Assembly (NCBI GenBank): GCA_023053545.1
Contig: JAKZAN010000007.1
Coordinates: forward strand, 1,736,001-1,800,000
Reading direction: 5' to 3'
Length of the DNA: 64,000 bases
DNA from: Lepidurus packardi
Taxonomy: Eukaryota > Arthropoda > Branchiopoda > Notostraca > Triopsidae
The translations under genes and the position numbers were made by a program. The notes under the pieces were generated by a model that saw only the letters and a list, made by a program, of their open reading frames with translations, had not been told where the DNA came from and searched no databases. Below, in pieces: positions 1-14,600 of this stretch; the first letter of the stretch is position 1, and each line of letters starts with the position of its first letter.

Positions 1-3000
1 AAGCACTCATGATAAAAACGAGCATTTGATTTGCATAATGAACAAGTCGCATAAGACGACAACCTGGCTTTGCAACTGCAACGAGCTTGGGCTCACTTTT
101 CTTTCACACGCATCTCCTTGGAATCCAAAACAACAGACACAAAAGGTGGACAGTGACTGGCTTAGGATTATAAGAACAATCGCTTGTCACGTTTTAAGGT
201 GATCTTTCTTCCATTTATATCCCCTAAAAATAATAAAAAAAAAATGTTACAAAAATAGAACGTTATTTTAAACCCAAAAGGAGTAGCTTCTGGCCCCAAA
301 CTATACAGCTTATAGAACTTCTACCGCTTGATACCTTCGACATTTCTCGTGTTAGCATAGCGGCATCGTTAGTGGCCCCCAATCAATGGGGTATCTTTCA
401 ACGCTATCATCCGGGGGCCCGTGAGTTACGATTACGACCCATTGGCAGGAGGTCCAGGAAGGAAGGGTTAGTCTTCCATGTTTGTCTAATTAGACATGCA
501 TGCACTTTTTTTTTCACCCTCCTTTTTATCTTGGCAGAGAACTCGAGGAACTCCGCCACTAATGGCAAGTCCAGGAATTATCAAGACCGCTTTTTGGCCT
601 TGCGTGCAATGCAGCGATCCAACGCGCGGGCAACCGCGCATGCGGCAAGGCGCCGGAGCTCTCAAGCAATCCATAAAGTCCTTCTGCTTCTTCTTATACG
701 TTCTATACCATCCACTACTTACACATCTGCAGCACCACACATCACAAATCTTAAAGCTAGGACCAAAGCTTGCCGCCTACTTAATTTTTCAATCTCTCCC
801 AGCCCCTTTACTCCTATGGGCTTCAATAGAAAGCGCCTCATCAACAAGCCAGTGAAACCTGTATGATTTAGTGCAATATTTGCATAGTCCCAAGTACACT
901 AGCTTCGTATATAGCTTAGCTCCGTCCAAAATATCGATGATATTTTCCATTGTCATCCAGCTAGCTTTTGTACAATGAAGTATGCTTGAAGAAAAGCTGC
1001 TTTACTATAAAACATAAAAAAAACATACGCTAGGAATTGTTGCCTTTATACCTGCCGGTTAGAACTGTTTGACAGGGACCACAAGAGACTCTCACAGTTC
1101 TATACCTCGCCGATTCACGTAACCGTAAAGTTCCTTATCTAAAATCAACGGCCTCGGTCCAATGTCAAGCCGAAATGTGTACCTAAAACTGGTAAATAAT
1201 TGAAGTCCTGAACGAAGATACAGAATTTGACAATCGTGAACTAACACGAATATAAATTCTCTAATGTACCTTATCAAATAACGCTTGTTGAGTACAATTA
1301 AAATTTGGTATTCAAGAGATATTACATTCACGATGTATCACAAACAGCTCCTATAGTGCACAGATAAGTATACAAATGGCCGGGAACCAAATCCAAGCAC
1401 AGGTCGTTTCTTTGTCGTCAAAAATTGAAATCACTGCTGGCACATAACTCGGTCGTTTATATGCAGTTTTCCTTTGTTTGGGCTTAAACTGCTAGGTGAG
1501 CTAATAGATTTTATGGCTAGCCTCTTTTAGGGTAGCCCCTCGTGCTCTTTGGCCCCCTTATGTTTGCTTAAAACTCATTCATTGTGCTGCACAGTAAGGG
1601 GCCATCCATGGGATGCCATTTGATGACAGGTAACAGATCCTATGGACATGACCATGCCTAAAGATTCTGTCTTCCTAACCCTACGTTCTTTGAACAACAG
1701 AAAATAAAATGCCTGGTTTACCAAAGATTCGTCGGCCAGATAATCACTATAAAAAACAATGCTGTTCCTATTTATAAAAAAAAAAAACTTTGTTGCAGAT
1801 TGCCAAACTTCAACAGTGCTCTAATCCAAAACAAGCTTAAAGGTACAGCCCGGAAAAAAGGACCCGGTTGGTGGTCTTTGGGTGGAAACGTCTTCAATCA
1901 CATTCTTAAGGGCACGCCCCATTATCAAGTCTATAACTATCTCACACAAACTGATCTCTATAATTTAAAGTGCAGCATGTTTTGACCTTTGCTTGAACAC
2001 ACGTTTTGACGCCAAAACAAGACAAAACGTTACGAAAAAAAATGTGTATGCTTATTCAGACGATCGTTTCTGGCTACGTTTTACCTTGCTTCACGGAGCC
2101 CACGTAGACGTTTTCAATTAAACAGATTTTCTCCTCCTACTCCTAATCTCAATTCTAACTGAGAACCTCTTCGCATAATTGATCCATATCAAAGGCCCCC
2201 CCATCGCCTCAGCAGGTCTGAGGTTAAATCAACAGCAACTCTACACCCTCCTCGACTGAAGAGAGAAGACCTTTTCTTCTTACTTTCTTGGCTGGGCTGT
2301 TCAAATACTTCGTTCAGAGGATTCAGTCTTATACCGCATAAGAAACTACCTAGCCACTCACCTGTAGTCTGGCGCCCAATTATCCTTAGTCGACTAAATT
2401 TTGAGCATCAAAGGTCCACACATCCATAAAAAATAATAAAAAAAAATATCCTTCTGCCTTCTAGGATTACCTAACCGGTTTTCTGCATTACATGCACAAC
2501 AATATTGGCTCTTTACGGAAACAACGCGCTGTATCCCTAGGGCACCTTGATCTGGTATCGCGATTTGCTTTGCTGTGAACCGCGAACACAATATGAAGAA
2601 TCGGGACACGACAAAAAGGCAAAAACTTCCCAACATCCAATGAAAATTTCTTAGATCTCTTCCCAAGGTTGTTACATGTCCCATACTTTGGGTCTGGCTT
2701 TGTTTTTCTACTCCATGCATTCCGACTATTCCATGAATTTGCATGGTAGGAAAAACCTCCCGCACAGCAGGGAGTCTGGGGTAAACCTCGTCATTCTGGC
2801 GCCCATCATGATCTAAGTTCAGCTAAGAATGTGAAGCCTGACGGATTTTGTGAAAAACACAGTAAGAAAATAAAATAAACATGAATTCAACCAGTAACCT
2901 GACTCCCGGTAAGTTAGCTTCCACAGTAATTTAGCAATGCTTATTATAATTGTTGTTTCGATCCGTTTCGATCTCCTGTTTGTGCTTCTTACGACTAGTT

Positions 3001-4531
3001 CTCATGTTTGAGAAGTTTTGCAATGACATTATCGCAGCTGACCGTCAGCAGTTTAAGTCTGACTTATGTCATTCCAATGCTAATAACCTAATTTGGCCAT
3101 TCCAGCACTCCAAGCTATCCATCACGTGTCTTAAAAGTCAAGAGTGTAGCTCTAGTACGAGTCCAAGTAGGTTTATAACCTTCTCAAAGGGACGTGGAGC
3201 GAAGAACGCAGAGGTGGTTTTAAATGATTTGGTCTTTAAAGCAAAAGGGAGGCCTTTTCAGACCACGTATAAATTATGAAAAAGGATAGTCTTTCAGACC
3301 ATAGATCAAGTCCGTAAGGGTGGGCTGCTTAAAGGTTTCAAGACGAATGATTGTTGTAGGGTTGCCTGACATCCGTCCGTCCACATTACAATGAGAGGGG
3401 CGTGTCCAAGCGGAGTTGCCTTGTCACCACCAAGCCCTCGACCCGGCAATTAGACAGCCAATTCAGGTACAGGATAGCTCTATAAAGCTTTCAGTTTGCA
3501 ACGGAAACTAGGGAGGATCCCGTACGATATAAATTTCAGGCGCTGACAGCTCATCAGCCCGATACTCTTACATTATGACAACCAGCCAAGGAATTCTACC
3601 AAGTCTCGTAAGTACTATGTCAGGATTGCATTGTTTCGCCCGAAAATCAAGAGTGAATTCCATAGAAATAGAAAATAAAATAAAACAGACTAGAATCATT
3701 AAAACAAATTACCTAGAGTGACTAAGTCAAAATAAAATACTGCAACTTTTGTTCAAAAAGTCTTCAAATTTTGTATCCATAAGAGGGACATTTGGTTAAT
3801 TTGTTAAATTTTTAATTTAATATTTTAAGGAATAACAAGCGTAAAGAGTGCTTTTTTTAGTTCTGTAATGCACCCAAGCCTTCCCCATGTCTTCAGTCCC
3901 AGTTCGGCCGTAGTGGGGTGTTCTAAAAACGTGTTGGTTTTTATTTTTTTCTGCTTGTGGTTCCATACGGGAACTTTGGGGAGTTATAAAGGGTCTGAAC
4001 CGGTAACCAGAGAATTCGTGCCCATGTTTGAAGAGTCCCATGCTAAGAATCGGACCGATCCCTTTGGTTCGTTTTTACCTCTCTTCAGCTCTCTCTCTGG
4101 CTCTCACCTGGGGGTCTACTCCATGCAGCCTGTTAGCATGCTAATTGTCTACTTGCACTACGGGCATCTGACCTCCACATCAAGCCCACAATTCAAGGTC
4201 CATTGATACTTGTGTAAACAGCTCTGACACGGACTAAGAATGGTTAAGGCACTCGAGAAGACGGGAGGGGAGGAGTTGCTCCTTTAGGTAGCGTCCCTTT
4301 ACACAAACGCTTCTGAGAACATTTCAATGAGATTTCTTTCAATGGCGCATGCCAACAAATGATTTTTGACAGACCTTAACGCTCAACTGTGTCTTTTAAA
4401 CTATGCAATTAAAACATGGAAAAATACTCTTTCTCCATCCGAGTAATAGAAACAGACCACAAAGGCATTCCCGCCTTTTGCAAGGAATTTCAGCTAACCC
4501 ATCGAAGGCAATTGGAAGAATTCTGACTTAC
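1..4531. other. No recognised gene; probable long neurobeachin intron or flank
   Basis: This stretch follows the splice donor at 4530-4531 of the last neurobeachin exon in the window. I looked on the minus strand for the expected next exons (PH domain, BEACH domain, WD40 repeats) and found nothing resembling them. The open frames here (for example 372-866 plus, 2394-2765 minus, 3868-4206 plus) have no familiar domains and a composition like shifted non-coding DNA. Most likely it is a long intron whose downstream exons lie outside the window. Confidence 0.5.
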
Positions 4532-5661
4532 CTCAGCATCGGATTGAATAAATTCCGGATCCTCTTCGTCAGCTTCGAAGTAGAGTTCACTTGACGTAAT
4601 TGACAGCGTTCCTGGAACCACCAGTCCAGGAGCAATCAACTTTGCCTTGGTACTCATATTCACTGGTCCTAAAATAGGAAACGAAAGTGTTGAAAATGCT
4701 TAGAATAAAGAAAAGTGATATGATTAAAAGCAGAACTATACACACCTGCCATATCGGAATCTATGTCTCTGTCATCAGCCATATCCATGTCGTCCAATAG
4801 TTCGTTGGACTGCAAAGAAAGATTCTGCCTTGCTGCTGCCACTTGAGCATGTAACTCATCTTGACCCTAAACAAAAGTATCATATTTCAGAATAACATTC
4901 CAGTCTGATCACCAAGATTCTCAGCGTATACCTGTAGTAGAGTGTCTTCGCTTGTAGCTTGTTCACGAGCTGGTTTAAGGGTCGCTTCAGGATGGCTACA
5001 GCCTAACGGATTACGAACAAATCGCTTTCTTCGACGCGAATCATCTTCCCAAGTATCCAGTTTCCAAAACTCACCATTCCTAACCAAAGTTCTAACTGAG
5101 TATGTGAAAAAGCGCAAAAAATATAGGGAATTACGTCGTATTTGCAACGTTTCCCCAAGCTCCATGCTTGGAAGTAACAATATTGATAAGTTTCTCAATC
5201 AAACGCGAAGCTGCAGCTGCATCGCGTCTTCTGGCAGCTGTAATAATATGATCGCAAACAGTCTCTTCCTCTTTGCGTTCCAGTAGGGTATGAGCACATG
5301 AAGTCTAAAAAAAAAACATGTTTAATTACACTTACGTACTTTAAAAACGAGGATTTTTACTTCGAAATCCGCGTGTTTCACGACATCATCTGCTCGCATA
5401 CGGTTAAGAATAAATTCGGCTTCATTAGCAACGCGTACAATGTGGTCTTTCATGGCATGGGACAACAATCTAAAACCAATGGATTTATTTAGCTACTCGA
5501 ACAACGAAAGGCTTAATAAATGTTTTCTTCGTACCTCCCTTCGTTAATCAATTCAATGAAGGCCAAACCAGCGTGTTTTTGCAACGAATTCTGCCATTCT
5601 TGGGAACACAAAAGCATAACTAGTTCCACCACGGATTGGCTTTGCTTGAATGTGAAAAGAC
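4532..5661 (-). CDS. Nbea: Neurobeachin DUF1088 region and first strand of PH-BEACH
   Basis: Exons 5535-5661, 5361-5469, 5135-5304, 4932-5079, 4746-4866 and 4532-4668 encode the most conserved stretch before the BEACH domain. Recognisable segments are [40 protein letters not shown] and [20 protein letters not shown]; the last is the beginning of the PH-BEACH module. The donor after ...IQSDAE at 4530-4531 is a good GTAAGT. No downstream exon is visible within the remaining 4.5 kb, so the protein is truncated by the window edge and not by mutation. Confidence 0.93.
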
Positions 5662-8600
5662 CTAATGACAATACAATTTCAGTATGATATTTCTTACAAT
5701 CAGAAACCTGATCTTCGTATTTTACCCTTGCCTTCCATTAAAAGCTCTTGACCATGAGAGCCGACCAGAGTTTTGGACAGAAAGGGTGCAAAATCGACCA
5801 TCACTTCTCGTAATAATGGACAGACCGATCCCAACGCCGTTTCCAATTGTCGCGTCAATGAAGCTTCTCGAGCTAAGGGGTTGCCCACAGTGGATGGAGC
5901 TGGAAATGGACGCAAAACCAGGTCTTTTTCTGTCGAAGTGCTAGACACAGAAGGTACTCCTGTGAAGAAAATAGCGTAATAACCTTCCAAAGATAGACAG
6001 AAATGGCAACTATACCTTTCTCTTCTGGATCACGTGGAGTTTCGTCTAAATTCACATCTGTCCATTCGTCGTTCTTGGCAGCTTCCCCATTCACAGAAAT
6101 TCTTTCGCTCTGTAAAACAAAGGTGACGATTTAATACAGAGTTCCCAAAATTTGGACAACGGATATTTCTACCTTTGACATGGTTAGTGAATCAGTATCG
6201 TTCTTCTCGGTAGACGGGACGGTAACATTAGAGGGTAACTTGGCAGGGTACTCCTACATTATTGCATGTTAAGGATAAAGAATTTGTAGACAAGTGCAGT
6301 TCAGCGGAACTTTTATGTGAGGAATCTTAATCCTGAAGGACATTGTTACTATAAAGAATACCTACGATGCTACAACAAGTCTTGTAGAAAAAATCAACCC
6401 GAACTTAAATCTTGTAGCCCTTCGCAATTAGCTTTAGTTCCCACTGACGCCAGCAGCTTTTCCAATTCTGGTCACACAGCACGTGACGCAAGTTCACTTC
6501 ATTACCAACTATTTAGCTATGTAGAAAAGCACTCAAGTCAAACCTTAACGGGAATCTAGCTACGCTAAGTGAACCTAGCACCTTTTTCTTAAAGGTCTTC
6601 TTTTTTAAGATTGTCTCAGTTTGTACCCAGAAATTTGCCAAGCCATTAATTTTTACCTTATAACTTGAGCGATGGGATGAGCGACGCTCGCTTGGGACGG
6701 AGGAATTGGCATTTTCAAGATCGACTTCGTTATCGTCTGGTTCTACCTCCCCCTCCCCGGGCTCTTCAGATCCTGATAAAAATGACGACAAACCAGTTAG
6801 TTCCATGTTACTCGTTCAACAAAAAAAAGAATAAAACAGAGTGACGAAAACATTGTTGGCCGTGCACGACATGCTGCCAAGTTCGCAGGCATAGAACAGG
6901 ACACGAATTACAAACAAAGACATAGGGTGCTTCTTAGTATGTTATGTTGTACCGTAAGTGTGACTGCACTGTGGGCCGAAGACTCTATTCTTAGCTCGGA
7001 CAGCTCGAGGGTGCGTGGGAGGTAACAATCTTGGGTGGACGGTATGTGACCATTGAGGAAAATGGGGGTTTTGGTGGTGGACAGCGGGGGGAGCGGTATG
7101 GTGATTAGGATGATGATGGCTCGGGTTAGGTGCAACATGACGACAATGGTGGGAGGGATGGGAACAAGGGCCAGCCGAGTAGGAGCCGTATGTCTTGCGA
7201 TAAACTGTGCAGAAGTAATTTTTTTTTTTTTTACCCCACACAATAAAATCCAGCAAGAAGTGCGCAGCGTGGGAATGGTACGATACGGATTTAGCGGATA
7301 AAAATTATGAGGAAATTTGGTAATATTGTTAACGCAGACAACGCAGACCCCAATTTGAAAACACTACTTTGTATGCAGTACGTTTACTAAAGTCTAAAAA
7401 CGGGCTTACCTGTTGGCACAGGGGGGTGTGGCGACGACCGCAACGCTGGAATGGGAGGTTCCAAGATATCGCGGTATTTAGAAACCATGAGGACGGAGAT
7501 AAAATACACAATGGCCAAAGACAGAAACTGTGCTTGCTTGCTCTCCTCCTGGAACATAACATATTCATTAACTAATATCACTGGCAAAAGTCAATATTTA
7601 CCACATCACGATATAATACAGCTCTCAGACGGTTGATATCCAAATCTTGCAAAAGTTTCTCCGGGTCCCTAACCGGATTAATATACATTAACCCATCTTC
7701 TGCGTCCTAGAGAAATATAGAAAAAAAAAAGATTCAGATGATGACATTAAAATTGTCAAGAGAAAAAACTGTTACTGCTTCCACTGCTCCGTGTCTTTGA
7801 CCAGTGGTATGGGCACCGCGGATCAAAGAAGCCAAATGGGATGCTCGCGGAGACAAAGCTTCTTCCTCCAAAGGCAGCGCCAGTCGCTGCCGCTCTTTAC
7901 ATTCCAAACAATTTCGGACCGCTACAGTGCACACCTGACTCAACAAGACATTCATTAGTTTCCTTCTGCTTGACTTGCGACATACAACAATGCACAATAA
8001 GATTAAAAGAGTCTTCTTACCAAGCGTAAGCACTGTCGGAGAATTCCGCCACTCGCCATGTTCTTTTCTGCCTCCAATTCCGCGAAGTTGACCGATGAAG
8101 CAAAGACAAGTAAATCAGTCATAGCTGCCAAACGCTGTAGAAAACCCACAGCTACTTCGACCGGCATACCTTGGGTAGGTTCCACAATATCCAACTCGCA
8201 CTAAAAGCGAAAAACAAAGAACAGAAAGAAAACATTGGGTCTCAGCGGTAAACCAAAGATCCTTAATGAAGTCCCATTTACTTGAGGCGATGTGGCCGAG
8301 GCCAAAAGCGGCAACAAACCACCACACGCGATAATTAAATTATCAGCCAGCTGAGAGATCAAATGGACGGCATTGACAACAAATATGGCATTTTCTCCAC
8401 TATTGACAAACTCCAACACTGATTTGGAACTATGACTGTAGAAAAAAAAATCCGATTAAAAACCCAATAAGACTCTAAAACTCGCTGTCACTCGCACGAA
8501 AATTTTCATTCGTGCACAATGGCGCGGATGTTTAGTTATACAGTGGTGCCTCGCGTACTGAACGCCCGGCATAAAGAACGTTCGGCATTGCAAACGTGAG

Positions 8601-11600
8601 CGCTGGCCGGAAAATGTTCCGCATAACGATCCCGTATTACGAACCACACGCGCGCTCTGTTTTGTTTTTTATATTTAAAATTTGTGGAAAGATCAGGGCT
8701 TTTTTAGTGTTGTCAAAATGGCATCTAAGAAGACCGTTAGTGGGAAGAGTAGAAAAGCACTTACTATTGAAACGAAGCAAGAAATTATAGACAAAAAAGA
8801 CAGATCTTGCAGCTGAATATGGAGTGATCAAGTCAACCATAGGAACAATTTTAGCCCATTAGAGAATCAATCATGGAAGCTAAAGTGGCCAAGGGAGTCT
8901 CAAGAGTTTGTTCACAGGTGCACAGAAAATCGATTCATGATGAAATGGAGAGGTTGCAGTTAGTTTGGATTAATGAAAGGCAAATGAAAAGAAATTTAAC
9001 CACACAGGGAGTAATATGTGAAAAAGCTACGGTCATGTCTGCAGAGCTTAAAAGATCCATTCCAGGAACACATTCACAAGCTTTAGAACAGGAAGAAGAG
9101 TTCAAAGCCAGTAGGGGGTTGTTTCATAGCTTTAAGAAAAGAAGTGGCATCCAGTGTACTAATGCAAAATTACGATTTTAGGCGATTTTGGGCGGGCCTC
9201 GGGAACGGATCAAAATTAGTTCCATAGTAACTTGTGGATAACGGTGTCTCGCATAACAAACGATTCGCAGAACAAAACGCCGTCCTGGAACGGATTGTGT
9301 TCCTTATGCGAGGCACCACTGTATACATATATATATATATATTTTTTTTTTACTTCCTCCACGATTGCATGTCACTTTCAATGGCACTCAGGACATCCGA
9401 GAGAAGTCTTTGATGAATATAAGACCACCGAAATTCGGGAATACGGAATGGGGGCCGCGAAGGGCCTGGGCTGAATGTCGGCTTATTTTTATTTCGTTCT
9501 AAAAAAAAAAAAAAAAAAAAAAAAATCCTCTTTAGTTATGCAATTAAGGGTTACTTAAAAGGTGGAGCATGATTAAGCTCATTAGAAAGGTAAACGTGTA
9601 AGGCACATTTTAAACTGTTGCTAGGATACGTTTAACGTGCAGGACTAAACGTAGGTCCATAATTTAAGCTTGACAGAGTAGGTCTCTTTCTTTGTTGCTG
9701 TCTACATTATGCAAGCCGTCACAATTAACCAAATTCAAACCAATTAGTACTTGAATACAGAGCTGGGCTAAACTAAAGGTCCCTAATTGGTTTCTCGAAC
9801 CGAAGCAGCTGAATGCCAACAAGTTCGCATTTCTCTCTTAACTAGGACCCACCTTTAAGGTTATCGTTCCCCACTCCACTTGGTGAAGAAATTTCTGACG
9901 CGACTGGGAAACAGTCATGTTTACTACTGCGTCTACCCAGTATATAGCTGCTTCTTTATTTTGTGGGGGCCTAGACCCTGAAGAATCGCAAGAGGCACGG
10001 GGCCAAAAGCTACAAACGGAGAATACACGCTCCAAACCGCCCCAATAAACAGAAAAAAAACACAGTAGGGCCAGAAGCTTCTCACTTTCCCGGATTACCT
10101 TTTTTCCACCCATGTTCTGGCTGAACAAAAGTTTACATAAGATTATGTTTACCACTCGTTTATGTAAGCATTCCTATGATTCCCAAGAGCCTTTTCGAAT
10201 GAGCTCGAAATTATAATCTTTCCCAAACGAGTTGTTTCTCAGTTCCCATACAAAAAGCGTCCCAAACGTGATTGGATTTAGTAAACAAACTATCAAGCTA
10301 GCGATACCAATACTTTTAAGAGATAAAAAGCTCCACAGTACGCGATAATAAACTTTAGCTGCAGGTAAACTGCAAACTCTACCAACCAATACTCTTAAAA
10401 GAAATCTCCTGTACACGTTATCAGAAATGCTGAAATATTAAGCTTCGTTTTTATTCTTTTTTGGAGGATTTTCATGTGTAAGCGGTTATTTTGGATTAGT
10501 TGCTAAACAGCTTGACGCTTCGAATCAGAGTGAAGAAATTCTTAATAGTCCTCTTACCTTTCTTTTGACTTTTGTCAACCGAGTCATGATTCTTGGACGG
10601 GGAAGGTTTGGCGTTCGCAGCCTCTCCAGATGAATCACCCTCGCTGGCGCTGCATGTCAGTGTTTTGCTCACATTCCTTTCTGTATCTTGTCCTACCTCG
10701 CTTTCCCCCTTTCCTCCCACCTCAAAACTTTCGCTGTCCTGCGAAGTCGACTGTTCTAAGGACTCGCATGCACTTGAGGACTTCGTCGGTACATGGGGCA
10801 AATCTTCGGAAGTCAACTCCAGTGGCGCAGCGTAATCATCGTCGGTGTTAGCTTTATCGGCTGATCCACTAGTTGCCCCTGTTGCCACTCCGGAGATCGG
10901 CGCATCTGTCGTGCTCTTCTCCAAGGCACCTGACACAGTTTGCAACGGTTTGTGCTCTAATGAAAGGGACGAAGAAACTCCATCATCAGCTTCCATTTCC
11001 GCCTCTTCGCTCGCTGCTGCGTAAAGCTCGTCGGTGGAAGATTCGGTGACGGTAACGTGGTCCAGCGTCACACTTCGCAATGGAGATCTCGAAGGGCTTG
11101 GGCACACGCCATGGTCCGTCGACGTAAGTCGCCCGACTTTTAAGTCGGTCGGGATTTCTGCTTCCGACGGATTCGATTGAGCATTAGGAAACGTTTGGGC
11201 GTTGTCCAGTGTTTTAATCGCGGCCGTCACACCCGTGTCTTTATTTTCCGGCTCGGAAACATCTCCAGAATGTGCAGCATACGTCAGTTGTCCCGGTTCA
11301 ACTAAGAACACCTCTTTTTTTCCCTCACCTACCCCGGTCTGCTCATTGCAGAGCGTCGGCAGCAGCTCGGTGTCTTTTGCTTGGTTAGCGTCCGCTTCGA
11401 CCCGTGATTCGTCTACCTTGCGCTTTGTCCATTCATCGCCCATAACTTCCTGGCTGAATGACTGCCCATTCGTTTCCGCTGGTATTACTTCTGTCGCCGT
11501 TCCGTCCATGGAAAGTCCTGAATCGCTCACTTGGTCGGAAATTTCCCCTTCAACTCCCAAGTTTTCTGATTTCACTTCCTCCCTCTCGCTCCCAGCCCTT

Positions 11601-14600
11601 TCCCCCAGCGTTGGAGTCACAGGCTCCTCTTCCTCCACTGGAAATGCCAGTCGGGCCTCCCCATCTTGCTCTTCACATCTCTCTTTTGTCTCTGCCGCCG
11701 AGTGTTTGTCGTCCGCGCTCGGTGGCTGTACTTGTGCTGCATGCAAGTCTTGTTTCTCTCCTGTTCCAACATCGGGTGAAGGTGCTAACGCTGGCTCAGG
11801 TTCAATCTGCGCACTTTTCTCGCTCGTGTCTTCTTGTTCTTTTATACCAACGTCTTGAATTTCAGTGCCTCTTTTCGCGTCTTCATCTTCACTGTTTGCG
11901 TTTGCATGCTCCCTGGGCGGAGACGGAGGGAAGGCTGGTCTGTAGTTCGATGATTGACGCTGGAGTCGGGAGGCAAGCGCCTGTTCACTGGGGCCCGAGA
12001 CGGTGCTAATGGGTCGTTGCTGTCGAAGCGAAGGATCTGTCAAATGGTCTGCTCTTTGACGTTCATAATGGGCGTACATGTCCGCGAACTGGAGTTTAAA
12101 CTCTTCAAACGAAACCTGATATTTATAAAGGAGAAACAAGAAAGCATCTTCATTAGCTGGCTTATCTTTCCATTAAACAGATCACATTTGCTTATTTATT
12201 TTAAACCAATAATCTCTGAAGACACTCAAAAAATATTGAATTACCGAAGGGCATTACACAAAACCTTATAAAATGTCAAGGATAATGTTATGTTACACAA
12301 TTCCAATTAATATTACGATTTTACCTTGAATGCATCTAACATAGTCGGTATGTTCCAGGGATTAGTAACTATTCTGTAGTATGCTGTATCATTTAAATGC
12401 CTCTCGGAATTATTACCCACATTCTTCTCGAAGTCTCCCTGAGCTATAACTAGCATAACTGGAAGCAAAAAAAACTTAATATTTGAAGCGAAGCGGGTTT
12501 ATTTTAAGGTATTTTAAGCCCAAACGCTTGTCATGGTTTACTTATAGTAGTTCTGTCAACGCCATGAACGAAAGAAATATGGTCACGCGGTACGTGACCA
12601 AAAGTCGCTCAATTACCCATTACTTCCAAACCCAGTAGCTGGAAAATATGCCTTTACTATGTGTCATCTGCGTTTTAAGATTTCAAGCTTGAATGCAAAA
12701 CATCCTTTTGTCTTATTTTTCTCTAGAACCCACAACGGGTTTCTTTTTTTTTAAATCGTAAACCCCACGAACACTTGTAAACTTTGCAACGCAGCTACTG
12801 CGCTATCTAAACATGGTCAGTTGCTTATAAATTACTTGAAACACGATGGAAAACACAGTGACGACAAACAGTGAACGATAGGTGATATAATTCATGTTTA
12901 AGATAACCAAATTCAGTTGACTTGTGCCAATTGCAGTCGGAAAGTCATGTCACGCGACGCACAAGAATGGCGGTTATGCGCAGGAAGGTGATTACAACTC
13001 TACAGCATTTAAATGAAGCAAGTAAGTGAAACCCACGTTGTTCTCTTTTATAAACTTGAAAAGGAACTGAGCAAAACAGAACCGAAGAATCTTTTTTTTC
13101 TCCCATACTCAGTACGCTCTCAGATAGAAGAAGTTTCGACAAGTTTTCAAAGGTACTTCAATATAAAACTTGGTAATTACCCAAATGACACGTGGACTAA
13201 TGCACTATGATGAAACCATAAAGTTAGTGAAAGAAGTTTAAGGTCGTAATCAGGAGGACTACTGCACTTCACTTACCTTGGAATGAACAATAGCTAGCGT
13301 ATCGACCCATACCCTCCATCCTCCGTACTCGTACTTGATGGCGTGGTGTAACAATGTACGGAATAGAGAGTATACCATATCGGAGATGTGATGCTCCTCT
13401 GCCGTCCGGGGTACGATGTACGCCATCGAAATGAGCCATTCCTACAAAGAAACCCATTCCGGAAAAACCAATATTACTTTCAACAACAACGCAAGAGAAA
13501 CTAAACTACGTCATCCAACCATATCAACTCCCAAAGCGTACACCATTACACATAGAAATAGGACAACTCCGTACCTGCCAAACGGACATTTGCAAGACCG
13601 TTCGTCGGTTTTCACGATTATTGTTGCACAGCATGCCCATGTCAGTCAAGTAGATCTTCTTTACTTCAAGTAGCTGATCGCAAGGCTTCGACTGACGAAT
13701 CAAAGTGGCCATCACTTTAAGAATCACTATAAAAAAAAGTAGAAAGATATTTCACTGTCAAAAATTCTCCTCCATCCCGTTCAAAAAGAATGCCCCTAGC
13801 CTTAAGTCTTTTACAGTTGCGGGAAAGATTCAAGCAACTTTAGAGATAAAATTAAAATTGAAACAGCAGATAGGATGTACGTACTGGGATTTTCTAAGCG
13901 AATATGCGACTCGGGTTCGGGATGGCGTGCGTACAGAATCTGCTGAGTCACTTGCTCGGTTAAGATCTACGGGAGGAAAAACAATCAACGTTAAACCGAG
14001 ATATTGCTACGTTTTTATACATTGTGCTATAGTAGAGACTAAACAAGTACCTCGTAAAGTACGTTATAAGTTGGCAGAGTAAGGCATTCTTCATTCAATA
14101 ATAAACGCTCGGCTAGTAACATGTACAAGTTATGGGGCGTCATCACGTCGTATTTCCTCCTACAAGAACAGAACAGGAAGGTGTGTTACATAACTTAACG
14201 TGAATTTATCTCCTATTTACAGTACCGCTCTTGTTTCTGTTAGCGTAAAGGGAACTTTAGCTTACTTATGTGTTGATCGCGATAAGAAGTATCCTAGCAG
14301 TTTCAAAGCCTGGAGACGAATTGGTTGACTACTGGATACGAGCAGTTTAAACACAGTCCGGATTCCTTGTTTGACATCAAAAGCAGGGATCAGCGTGGCA
14401 GGCGTCTCGGCCATGAGAGACATTAATAATTGCAAGACATCCTGTAAATTCTCGTCCTAGAAAAGCCCATTGAAAAGGCACCGAAAATGGAGGCGTTTTT
14501 TTGGTTTAGAGCGAAAGCGCTTAACAGTTTCTCTCAAAAATTATAAGACGCTTGGTGTCTTGACACCTTTTGTTACCTCGTGCATGGTAGATAAATAATT

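Noticed and set aside
372-866. 164-codon plus-strand open frame near the window start
   Set aside because: No recognisable domain, interrupted by T-rich intron-like tracts, and overlapping open frames exist on both strands.
11202-12009. Long plus-strand open frames over 10.6-12.0 kb (up to 218 codons)
   Set aside because: They are the antisense of the Ser/Glu/Thr-rich central exon of neurobeachin, whose codon bias removes stops on the other strand.
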